In this document: positions 7,186 to 13,611 of the stretch, in pieces
Numbering within the stretch: position 1 is the first letter of the stretch
Layout: each line of letters begins with the position of its first letter
Assembly: GCA_964388085.1 (NCBI GenBank)
Contig: CAYLZW010000010.1
Span: 1-49,889, forward strand
Length of the DNA: 49,889 nt
Direction of reading: 5' to 3'
Source: CAYLZW01 sp964388085
Lineage (GTDB): Bacteria; Myxococcota; UBA727; CAYLZW01
The notes under the pieces: generated by a model
What the model was told of the DNA's origin: nothing
The model's database searches: none
Seen by the model: only the letters and a program-made list of their open reading frames with translations
Translations under genes and position numbers: made by a program

Positions 7186-8211
7186 CTACGCGCGCGCGGC
7201 GCGCAGCTCCTTGAGCTTGTTCAAGGCCTCTTCCTCGGCCTCGTCGAGGTGGAGGGGCTCGTCCGGCGTCGTCAGCTTGAAGTTGTGAGCGCTCTCGTAG
7301 ACGCCGAGCGCGTGTGACCACTTCTCCGGCAGCCCGGCCGGTCGGTCCTGCACCACCTGGTCGAGCGCTTCCTTCGTGGTGGCGGCGTCGACGGCGTCGA
7401 GGTGGGCGAGGAGCACTTCGGACGTCGTCTTGCGCGGCTCCGTCGGCGGCGGCGCGGCTTGCTTCACCGCCTCCTTCGCGCGGTCGGCACCGGAGCGCGG
7501 CGCCTTCTTCGGCGGCTGTTCCTTCTTCTCGTCGACGACCTCGCTGTCGACGACGTCGCCACTGTCCGCGGGCGGGGCGTCGTCGACGTCCTGCGTGAAC
7601 CGGTCGCTGAGGCCGAATGCATTGAGCGTGGCACCGACGTGCGCGCGCTTCTCGGCCATCTTCAGGACGGTGTTCTCGGCGTCACGCGGCGAGCGGACGT
7701 ACTTCGTCTCAAGCGTCGACGCAGAGCCGATCGCCTCACCGACGGTGATACCGTCCCGTCGCATGATCTTGCAGCGGACGATGTAGCGGTAGAGGCCGCG
7801 GCTCGTGCCGTGCTGGTCCTGCCGCTCGTACCAGCGAAAGCCGCCGTCATCCTTCCGGAAGCGCCCGGTGCCGGCAGCGATCATCTCCTGGATGACCGAC
7901 TCGGCGGGCTTCGACTGCGCCTTCGCCCATTTCGTCGACGTCCACTCGACGATGCGGTCGTGGTCGATCTCCTTCTCGATGATCTCGTAGACGGGGTAGC
8001 AGCCGAACGCGACACACAGTCGCTCAGCGCCTGCCTTGAACAGGACCTCGCGGTCGGTGCCCGGGACCAGGCCGTAGTCGCGCTTGCGCTCGAGGGCGCC
8101 CTTGATGAGCTCGGTGACGTCCTTGTGCGCCTCGATCAGCGTCGAGGGTGCGGCGATGGGACGGATGAGCTCCAGCGGCTGCTTCGGACGAGGGGCGAGG
8201 GCGGTGGTCAT
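7186..8211 (-). CDS. Putative single-strand annealing protein (recombinase partner)
   Basis: A 341-residue protein. I start it at the ATG at 8211 because this overlaps the exonuclease stop as ATGA; the open frame reaches 8352 but that extension is arginine-rich shadow sequence. The core (about 10-215) has features seen in a widespread phage family without a firm name: RDYGLVPGT, KAGAERLCVAFG, GLYRYIVRCKI, ENTVLKMAEKRAHVGA and DRFTQDVDD. A charged, Pro-rich linker (about 220-270) and a helical tail follow. Translational coupling to a YqaJ-type exonuclease is the layout of lambda Red-like exonuclease and annealase pairs. The annealase role is inferred from this context, not from a recognised RecT, Erf or Rad52 motif. 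Confidence 0.65.
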   Translation of the reverse strand: MTTALAPRPKQPLELIRPIAAPSTLIEAHKDVTELIKGALERKRDYGLVPGTDREVLFKAGAERLCVAFGCYPVYEIIEKEIDHDRIVEWTSTKWAKAQSKPAESVIQEMIAAGTGRFRKDDGGFRWYERQDQHGTSRGLYRYIVRCKIMRRDGITVGEAIGSASTLETKYVRSPRDAENTVLKMAEKRAHVGATLNAFGLSDRFTQDVDDAPPADSGDVVDSEVVDEKKEQPPKKAPRSGADRAKEAVKQAAPPPTEPRKTTSEVLLAHLDAVDAATTKEALDQVVQDRPAGLPEKWSHALGVYESAHNFKLTTPDEPLHLDEAEEEALNKLKELRAARA

Positions 8212-9170
8212 ACGGCTCCCTTGAGGACGACGCGCATGACGCGCGGGCCCGGTTTGACGACGGTGTGCGCGGCGATGAGCTCGTCGCTGGCGCCGGCCGC
8301 GCGCGCGACGGCCTCCCAGCTCACAGCGGTGACGTCCTTGCGCGTGTCCCAATGGACGCGGCCGCCGTCGAATGTGGCCTTCTTGGCGTCGCCGAGGAGC
8401 TGCTTCAGGCGCGCCCGAGCGGCGAGCTTCGCCTCCGACGCCGCCTTCTCGGCCGCACGCGCTTCGTCGTACGCGAGCGCCGCGTCGATGACGCTGGCGT
8501 CGCCGTCGATCGCGAGCCCGTTGTCGCGCCGGTGGAGCGCGTCGAACACCTCATCGGCGGCCGCCCACTGCGCCTCGGTCATCTCGTCGCCGGGCGCCTC
8601 CTCCAGGAGGACGTGATCCGCCCACCAGCGGCCGGCGAGGTCCTGCATGCCCGCGATGGCGCGCGTGTCGACGTCGATGGGGTAGCGGCGCAGCTCGTCG
8701 GCCTCGACGTCGAACGCAAGCACCAGGAGGTGCGCGGCGCCCAACAGCCCGGCGTAGTGGTGGCCCTGTACCCACGCGAGCGGGTCGCAGTCGTCAGAGC
8801 CGTCGGGGCCCCACTTCTCGCGCTGCCGCATCCCGAAGGTCTTGACCTCGACGACGGTGCGCGTGAGCGGGTCCCACCCGTCCGGCGTGCCGCCGAGGTG
8901 CGGGCGGCGCGCGTCTCGGACGAAGCCGGGCCGCTCGAGCGCCCGCCCCAGCTCACGCTCGTACTCGGCGAGGATGGCGGGCTCGAGGATGCGGCCGCGC
9001 CACATGGCGGCGTTGTCCTCGAGGTCCGGCGCGCCGTGAACCTTGTCGCGCCAGACGTGCAGCGGCGTCGTGTACGGGTCGACGCCCACCAAGGCCGCCA
9101 TATCCCTCCCCGTGATGCACGTGCGACGCGCCGCCAGCCACGCTGCCCGGTCTGTCTCTGCGCTCAGCAT
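8208..9170 (-). CDS. YqaJ/lambda-exonuclease-type recombination nuclease
   Basis: A 320-residue protein whose first 200 residues match the PD-(D/E)xK fold of YqaJ-like viral recombinases. It opens with WLAARRTCITGRDMAALVG and has Glu63 (ILEP), Asp97 (TPDGW) and Glu108-x-Lys110 (VVEVKT). The region around QGHHYAGLLG is the usual conserved helix after the active site. The C-terminal third is Ala-rich and helical. This enzyme should degrade one strand of double-stranded ends to expose a 3' strand for the neighbouring annealing protein. The start at 9170 lies 4 nt upstream of the stop of the preceding gene, so the genes overlap. Confidence 0.88.
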   Translation of the reverse strand: MLSAETDRAAWLAARRTCITGRDMAALVGVDPYTTPLHVWRDKVHGAPDLEDNAAMWRGRILEPAILAEYERELGRALERPGFVRDARRPHLGGTPDGWDPLTRTVVEVKTFGMRQREKWGPDGSDDCDPLAWVQGHHYAGLLGAAHLLVLAFDVEADELRRYPIDVDTRAIAGMQDLAGRWWADHVLLEEAPGDEMTEAQWAAADEVFDALHRRDNGLAIDGDASVIDAALAYDEARAAEKAASEAKLAARARLKQLLGDAKKATFDGGRVHWDTRKDVTAVSWEAVARAAGASDELIAAHTVVKPGPRVMRVVLKGAV

Positions 9171-9388
9171 CGCTCGCCCCCGCTATCCAGACGAACGTCT
9201 GGGTTTGCGCTCACATGATCCGATCCGAATTTGCCCCGCCCGGTTTGCGCGGATCCGGCCTGGGGGGCTTCGCCCAGGGCCACGAGCTCCTCCCGCATGC
9301 CGGCGAGCAGGTCGGCCAGCAGGCTGTAGCCGCGGTCTCGGGCGTGCTGCTCGACGTCGCGGCAGCTCTCGGCGAGGGGCTGGGTCAT
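9164..9388 (-). CDS. Small phage early protein, unknown function
   Basis: A 74-residue protein with ATGA overlap at its start and a short overlap with the exonuclease at its end. The first 45 residues look helical (SCRDVEQHARDRGYSLLADLLAGMREELVAL). The rest is polar and probably disordered. No family is recognised. Support is the tightly overlapping operon context. Confidence 0.55.
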   Translation of the reverse strand: MTQPLAESCRDVEQHARDRGYSLLADLLAGMREELVALGEAPQAGSAQTGRGKFGSDHVSANPDVRLDSGGERC

Positions 9389-9600
9389 CGGGCACCGCCT
9401 TCGCGGTCAGCATCGTCCTCGGCGAGCGCAGCCCTGAGGAGCTCTCGGGCGAAGCCCTTCCGGTAGTGCTCGACGTCGATGGTGGCGGCGAGGGGCGGAT
9501 GCTCGTCTCGGATGTACGCCTCGGTCCGCTCGTCCTCACCCTTGAGGACCGCGTGTGCGCGCTCAGCGGCGGCGCGGAGCTTGGTGGTGCGCGACTTCAT
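9385..9600 (-). CDS. Small phage early protein, unknown function
   Basis: A 71-residue, highly charged helical protein. GGAGGTGGGCA directly precedes the ATG at 9600, which decides the start over a longer frame to 9660. Both ends overlap neighbours by ATGA. No domain is recognised. Confidence 0.6.
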   Translation of the reverse strand: MKSRTTKLRAAAERAHAVLKGEDERTEAYIRDEHPPLAATIDVEHYRKGFARELLRAALAEDDADREGGAR

Positions 9601-9830
9601 TGCCCACCTCCGAGCTTGCTGAGCGCGGCGAGCGCGGCGAGCCCGGCGCAGCGCGAGCACTCGTAGCCCACCACCGTCACGGTGCAGCTGCAGCAGGTGA
9701 CCCGCAGGACGGCTCGGGAGAGGGCGACCGTCTTGGTGAGTGTCTCAGCATCGACCGACACCATTTTGCGTCGCTCGAGCGCCGCCGCCGGACTCCGATC
9801 GGGTGCTTGTGTGGTGACCATGCTCCGCAT
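9597..9830 (-). CDS. Small zinc-ribbon-like protein, first gene of the leftward operon
   Basis: A 77-residue protein with AAAGGAGG four bases before the ATG at 9830. The cysteines CCSC and CSRC, about 12 residues apart, suggest a zinc ribbon near the C-terminus. It is the first gene of the leftward early operon, next to the control region. Function unknown; it might bind DNA or RNA polymerase. Confidence 0.6.
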   Translation of the reverse strand: MRSMVTTQAPDRSPAAALERRKMVSVDAETLTKTVALSRAVLRVTCCSCTVTVVGYECSRCAGLAALAALSKLGGGQ

Positions 9831-9886
9831 CCTGCCTCCTTTGTGTATCCTGGCGCAAGCCTTAAGTACCTGGAATCATTAGACTT

Positions 9887-9904
9887 TATGGAACCTATGG
9901 AACC
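9887..9904. repeat. Tandem 9-bp repeat, candidate operator
   Basis: Two adjacent copies of TATGGAACC in the intergenic region upstream of the leftward operon. A partial third copy (TTTGGA) follows. Confidence 0.5.
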
Positions 9905-10061
9905 TTTGGACTCAGCGGACAGCACGGAGCGGACGGACGCCGACGCCTGTCGGCAAACTGAGTACCGCAAACTATTAGCGCAAGGCAATAGCGAAAACTG
10001 CTTCTCTTGCGCGCAGATCTCGCCCGTGCGGAACTCACTCCCGGTAATGGTTTAGGGCACC

Positions 10062-10067
10062 TATACT
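10062..10067 (+). promoter_or_regulatory. -10 box TATACT of the repressor gene, likely leaderless
   Basis: TATACT ends 7 nt before the ATG at 10075. With normal spacing the transcript would start at or next to the A of the ATG. There is no clear ribosome-binding site in between (GCGGGGC). Confidence 0.5.
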
Positions 10068-10074
10068 GCGGGGC

Positions 10075-10332
10075 ATGCAAGCGTTGGCGACACGGCCTGA
10101 GGACGACGAGACGATGTCTGCGGCGGAGTTCCTCCGCATCAGGAAGGACGTCCTGGACGTCACCCAGAAGGAGCTCACGTGGCGGATCGGCCGGACTGAG
10201 GCCATGATCCGGGCCTATGAGACCGGCAAGAAGCCCATCCCCATCGCCATCGTGAAGTCGATGCGCTGGGAGGAGCAGAAGGCCAAGGCGAAGAAGGCCG
10301 CTGAGCCCGACGAGCCCCAGACGGACGACTGA
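10075..10332 (+). CDS. Cro/CI-type helix-turn-helix regulator
   Basis: An 85-residue protein. Residues 13-60 fit an HTH_3/XRE domain (SAAEFLRIRKDVLDVTQKEL, then TEAMIRAYETGKKPIP). The tail is Lys/Ala and acidic, with no dimerisation or LexA-like peptidase domain. It is transcribed away from the leftward operon and is the natural candidate for the lysogeny regulator, binding the repeats in 9831-10074. It is shorter than classical CI, so it could be Cro-like instead. Confidence 0.75.
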   Translation: MQALATRPEDDETMSAAEFLRIRKDVLDVTQKELTWRIGRTEAMIRAYETGKKPIPIAIVKSMRWEEQKAKAKKAAEPDEPQTDD

Positions 10333-10337
10333 GCCCG

Positions 10338-11312
10338 GTGTCGATCTTGGACTGGCAGCTAGACGAAGCGACCTACGCCATCGCTGACGTCGAATCGACG
10401 GGCGTAAACGTCGGCCGCGACCGCGTCGTCGAGGTCTCGGTCGTCCACCTGCGCTCAGGCCTACCGCCACGGCTGGTGCTCGACACGCTCGTCGCGCCTG
10501 GGCGCCCGGTCGCCATGACGCGAGTGCACGGCATCAACGACGAGATGCTGAAGAGCGCGCCGACCTTCGCCGAGGTCGCCGGCGACGTGCTCGGCGCGCT
10601 CGCCGGCTGCGTCGTGGTGGGGCACAACACGGCGTTTGACCTGCGGGCCCTTCGCTTCGAGCTCGAGCTCGCCGGCGCCGTCATCGAGCTGCCCTACCTC
10701 GACACGCTCGCGCTGCGCCCGATGCTTGGCCTTGGAGGTCGTTCGTCGCTCGACGAGCTGCGCCAGGAGCACCGCATGCCCGCGGTGCCGCACCACGCGG
10801 CCGCGTTCGACGCTGCGACGGCAGGGTGCCTCCTGGCGCTCTACCTGGCCGAGGCACGCCGGCGCGGCATCACGACCTTCCGCGAACTCGCGTCGCTGAA
10901 GGGCTGCACGTTCGCCGGCAGCCTCGAGTCGGCGCCGCTTGGTGACCGCTCGGTCCGTCATGCGGCGTCCGGCCGGCGTGTCTCGAGAGCGTCGGCGATG
11001 GGCATCCCGATCGGTGCACCGCTGCCGGCGCTTGTCGGCGCGGGTAGCGGGGCGGGCCGCGTCGACTACCAGACGGCCCTCCTGGACGCGCTCGCGGACC
11101 TGGTGCTCACCGACGACGAGCTGATGCGCCTCGAGGAGCTGCGCCGGGCTCAGAGCATCGGAGACGCGGAGCTGCGCGCCGTGCACACGCGCGTGTTCAC
11201 GTGGGTGGCGACTCAGTGCGGCGAGGACGGCTTCGTCGAGGACGATGAGCGAGCGCGCCTGGCTCGGCTACATGCATGCCTGTCGAGGCTCGGCTGGGCA
11301 CCGGGCGAATAG
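10338..11312 (+). CDS. DEDDh 3'-5' exonuclease (DnaQ-like) with TerB-like C-terminus
   Basis: A 324-residue protein with a GTG start 6 nt after the repressor stop. The exonuclease core covers about 10-175: Asp17/Glu19 in DVESTG, Asp101 in HNTAFD, and His153/Asp158 in HHAAAFDA. After a basic linker (195-240), residues 245-320 form a helical, acidic repeat domain that resembles TerB-like modules (LVLTDDELMRLEELRRAQSI, then GEDGFVEDDERARLARL). Such exonuclease and TerB fusions occur in myxobacteria as free-standing proteins. Co-transcription with the regulator implies expression during lysogeny. It may be a repair or defence nuclease. Confidence 0.8.
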   Translation: MSILDWQLDEATYAIADVESTGVNVGRDRVVEVSVVHLRSGLPPRLVLDTLVAPGRPVAMTRVHGINDEMLKSAPTFAEVAGDVLGALAGCVVVGHNTAFDLRALRFELELAGAVIELPYLDTLALRPMLGLGGRSSLDELRQEHRMPAVPHHAAAFDAATAGCLLALYLAEARRRGITTFRELASLKGCTFAGSLESAPLGDRSVRHAASGRRVSRASAMGIPIGAPLPALVGAGSGAGRVDYQTALLDALADLVLTDDELMRLEELRRAQSIGDAELRAVHTRVFTWVATQCGEDGFVEDDERARLARLHACLSRLGWAPGE

Positions 11313-11325
11313 GGAGGATCTGAGG

Positions 11326-11613
11326 ATGAATCGACTGGCGTTGTTCCCGCTTCTGCTCGTCGTCGCCTGCGGCCCCGATACCGAGGGCACATACGAAGGC
11401 GGCCCCGCTGACGCGGGAGAGCAGTGCGTGGCCGCCGGCGCCGACTGCGGGGCGCCGGACGAGCAGTGCTGCGAGGGTACGAAGTGCTCCGCGACCTCGT
11501 ATCAGTGCATGGCGATAGACGACGACTGCCGCTTCAGTGGCGGCTCGTGCTCCCGCGACGGGAACTGCTGCGACGAACTCGTATGCACGTCGCGGGGCGT
11601 CTGCGATCAGTAA
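11326..11613 (+). CDS. Cys-rich lipoprotein, dickkopf-like pattern
   Basis: A 95-residue protein from the ATG at 11326, with AGGGAGGA upstream. A short hydrophobic signal ends in LLVVAC, a lipobox, so mature lipoprotein would start at Cys15. The remainder has about 14 cysteines in repeats of the type CxxxxxxCxxxxxxCC and CDELVC, resembling the N-terminal dickkopf or colipase-like disulfide fold often seen in myxobacterial surface lipoproteins. It is the third gene of the rightward cassette and overlaps the convergent tail gene by 7 bp. A likely lysogenic conversion gene altering the host surface. Confidence 0.75.
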   Translation: MNRLALFPLLLVVACGPDTEGTYEGGPADAGEQCVAAGADCGAPDEQCCEGTKCSATSYQCMAIDDDCRFSGGSCSRDGNCCDELVCTSRGVCDQ

Positions 11614-12293
11614 CTGACCGGCTCCGTGATGCAGCACGAGAGCGCAGCGACCTGCGAGCCGATCGTCACCGAGTCGTTACCGAGACGCACGTGCAGATTG
11701 TTGCGGCCAGGCATGAGCCGCCAGTACAGACTGAACGTCAACAGCGTGGGCGTCGTCGCTGAGCTCGAGAGTGCCTGCGAGTCGCTGGCCAGCTCGGTCG
11801 CGTCGTCACCCCACACGTCGGCCGTGATGTTCACCGTGCCGGCGGACGTGTTGCGCGCGAGCACGAATAGATAGCCGCGCGTATACGGCCCGTTGGCGAC
11901 GGGGGCGTGCGGGCGCACCCAGGGGCGCGCCACCCACGTGACCTCGGCCGGATCGTTCGTGCCGCCGATGTTCACGTGCTGCACCCACGGGTCGCCGACG
12001 CTGTTCTTCCTCGTGAAGAGCGCGCCACCGATGGCGCCGCCCCAGGTGAAGATGGGATGGAGCATCGCGGCGCCGTAAGGGGGCCCGCTGTGGTCGTGGC
12101 CGGTCGTGCCTTGCGGGTTGCGCGGCACAAGCGGGGTGTCGCCGTCGACGGCGCTCGCGCCCTGCGCCATCTCGTGCAGCCAGCGAGGCCGACCGGCGAG
12201 CATCTGCACGATCTCCGCGTCAGCGGGCGCGTGCGTGCGCACAATCGCGTCGTGCAGGCCGGTAAGGCCGTTTCGGCTAATCCTTGTCGACAC
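11607..12293 (-). CDS. Phage virion protein, putative tail-tip or fibre component
   Basis: A 228-residue protein at the 3' end of the late operon. Residues 60-80 contain TTGHDHSGPPYGAA, a His/Gly motif shared loosely with the next gene. The C-terminal 100 residues look like a beta-sandwich (YLFVLARNTSAGTVNI, TFSLYWRLMPGRNNLHVRLG). Its place after the tail hub genes suggests an adhesin or decoration on the tail tip. No catalytic motif is visible. Confidence 0.65.
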   Translation of the reverse strand: MSTRISRNGLTGLHDAIVRTHAPADAEIVQMLAGRPRWLHEMAQGASAVDGDTPLVPRNPQGTTGHDHSGPPYGAAMLHPIFTWGGAIGGALFTRKNSVGDPWVQHVNIGGTNDPAEVTWVARPWVRPHAPVANGPYTRGYLFVLARNTSAGTVNITADVWGDDATELASDSQALSSSATTPTLLTFSLYWRLMPGRNNLHVRLGNDSVTIGSQVAALSCCITEPVSY

Positions 12294-12297
12294 GTCG

Positions 12298-13611
12298 TCA
12301 CTCCCCGTCGAAATACCAGTGGTAACCGCAGATGCGCGCGGCGCGCTCTGCCTTGGCGATGCCGCCGTCGAAGATCGACAAGCGCAGCGCGTTCACGACA
12401 CCGGCGACGAAAGCGATGCGGTTCCCGGTGCCGGCGATCGCGCCGAGGTCGACGTAGGCGAACGACGACGTCCCGCACGCCGTCGTCGCGGCCGAGCGCT
12501 CGGTGAGCTCGCCCCCGGAGGTGGTGCGGGTCCGCGCGTAGAGCACAGCGGAACTCGTGCCCTCGGGGTACGCGACGAGCACCAGGAGGCGCAGCCGAGA
12601 CGTGTCCACACCCTCCGGGAATGAGGGCATCTTCATGACGTCCTCGACGACGGTCGTCTTTGAGTCGAACAACGCCGCCGGCGCCCCCCAGTTGTTCGTC
12701 GCGTAGTCCGGGATGCTCTCCGACGCTGTGACGGCGCCGAGCGGGCAGGCGATGAGCGGCAGGTCGACGGTGCCCTCAGACGTGTGCACACGGTGCGAAT
12801 GGTCGTGGAACACGTCGAGCGTCAGATCGTTACTGCCCCCGGCGGGCGCAGCCGTCATGTACTCGGCGATCGCCTGCTGCGTGCGGTTCAGTGCGACGGT
12901 GACACCGGCGTGGAGCGCGCGCCCGTCGGCGAACATCGCCTCGTCCCAGTCGGTAGCGAGCAGCGCTTCTCCGCCCGCGGTAGTCTCGTGGTCGACGGGA
13001 AATGCGATCGAACTGAGGTTGCTGGATGCGGGCACCAGCATCGGGCCGGTGTTCTGCCGGGCAAAAAAGATTCGCGGCGCGCCGTGCCATTTACGCATAG
13101 GCTCGAAGGGGCCGATCAGCGTTTTGACGAGGACGAAGTAGCGCTCGCCGCCTGTGAGCGTCCGACCCGAACCGTGCCACCGAAAGTCATTCACCACGCT
13201 CGACGCCACCTCGCCGGCGTGCGCCCATGCCGTGTCACGCACCTCGATGTCGACGCCATCGGCGCCCTCGGAGAAGTCGATCTCGATATCGAAGCTCGTC
13301 TCACCACGCGGCAGCCGGATGGGAATCGCGAAGAGGTAGATCTCCTGCGTACCGTCCTCGTAGCCAGCTGCCGGTCGGTCCGCGCCGAGTAGCGCGACAG
13401 CCGCGGCGCCGAGCGGCACGCCGAGAGGCGCCCCCTTCCCGCCGCCGGTGTGGTCGACGAGCGCGGGCGGCGTGTTCTCGCCGGTCAGGTTGTCGTGCAC
13501 GAGCGCCGTGTCACCCTGAGCGTTGCCGATGACCGTCGTGTACTGCAGCGACCCGGGATCGCACTGTTGCTCCGTCGCGCCCTGGAATGTCGCCGACACC
13601 TTGCGCGCCAT
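12298..13611 (-). CDS. Phage virion protein, putative tail fibre/adhesin
   Basis: A 437-residue protein. The start is the ATG at 13611 in a TGATG overlap with the hub gene; a GTG at 13620 is the alternative. Near residues 40-70 it has a motif related to the 11607 protein (LVHDNLTGEN, then VDHTGGGKGAPL). The rest is predicted mostly beta with a C-terminal beta-sandwich, and no enzymatic signature. Position downstream of the hub supports a tail-tip or fibre role. Confidence 0.65.
   Translation of the reverse strand: MARKVSATFQGATEQQCDPGSLQYTTVIGNAQGDTALVHDNLTGENTPPALVDHTGGGKGAPLGVPLGAAAVALLGADRPAAGYEDGTQEIYLFAIPIRLPRGETSFDIEIDFSEGADGVDIEVRDTAWAHAGEVASSVVNDFRWHGSGRTLTGGERYFVLVKTLIGPFEPMRKWHGAPRIFFARQNTGPMLVPASSNLSSIAFPVDHETTAGGEALLATDWDEAMFADGRALHAGVTVALNRTQQAIAEYMTAAPAGGSNDLTLDVFHDHSHRVHTSEGTVDLPLIACPLGAVTASESIPDYATNNWGAPAALFDSKTTVVEDVMKMPSFPEGVDTSRLRLLVLVAYPEGTSSAVLYARTRTTSGGELTERSAATTACGTSSFAYVDLGAIAGTGNRIAFVAGVVNALRLSIFDGGIAKAERAARICGYHWYFDGE

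Larger units (their letters stand above)
9831..10074. promoter_or_regulatory. Divergent control region between early operon and repressor
   Basis: About 240 bp, distinctly less GC-rich than its surroundings, between two divergently transcribed units. It holds a tandem 9-bp repeat TATGGAACC (9887-9895 and 9896-9904) and an inverted repeat CTATT/AATAG around 9973-9992. It also holds a -10-like TATACT at 10062-10067. By analogy with other temperate phages it should carry operators for the regulator at 10075. Which repeats are operators cannot be told from the sequence. Confidence 0.6.
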
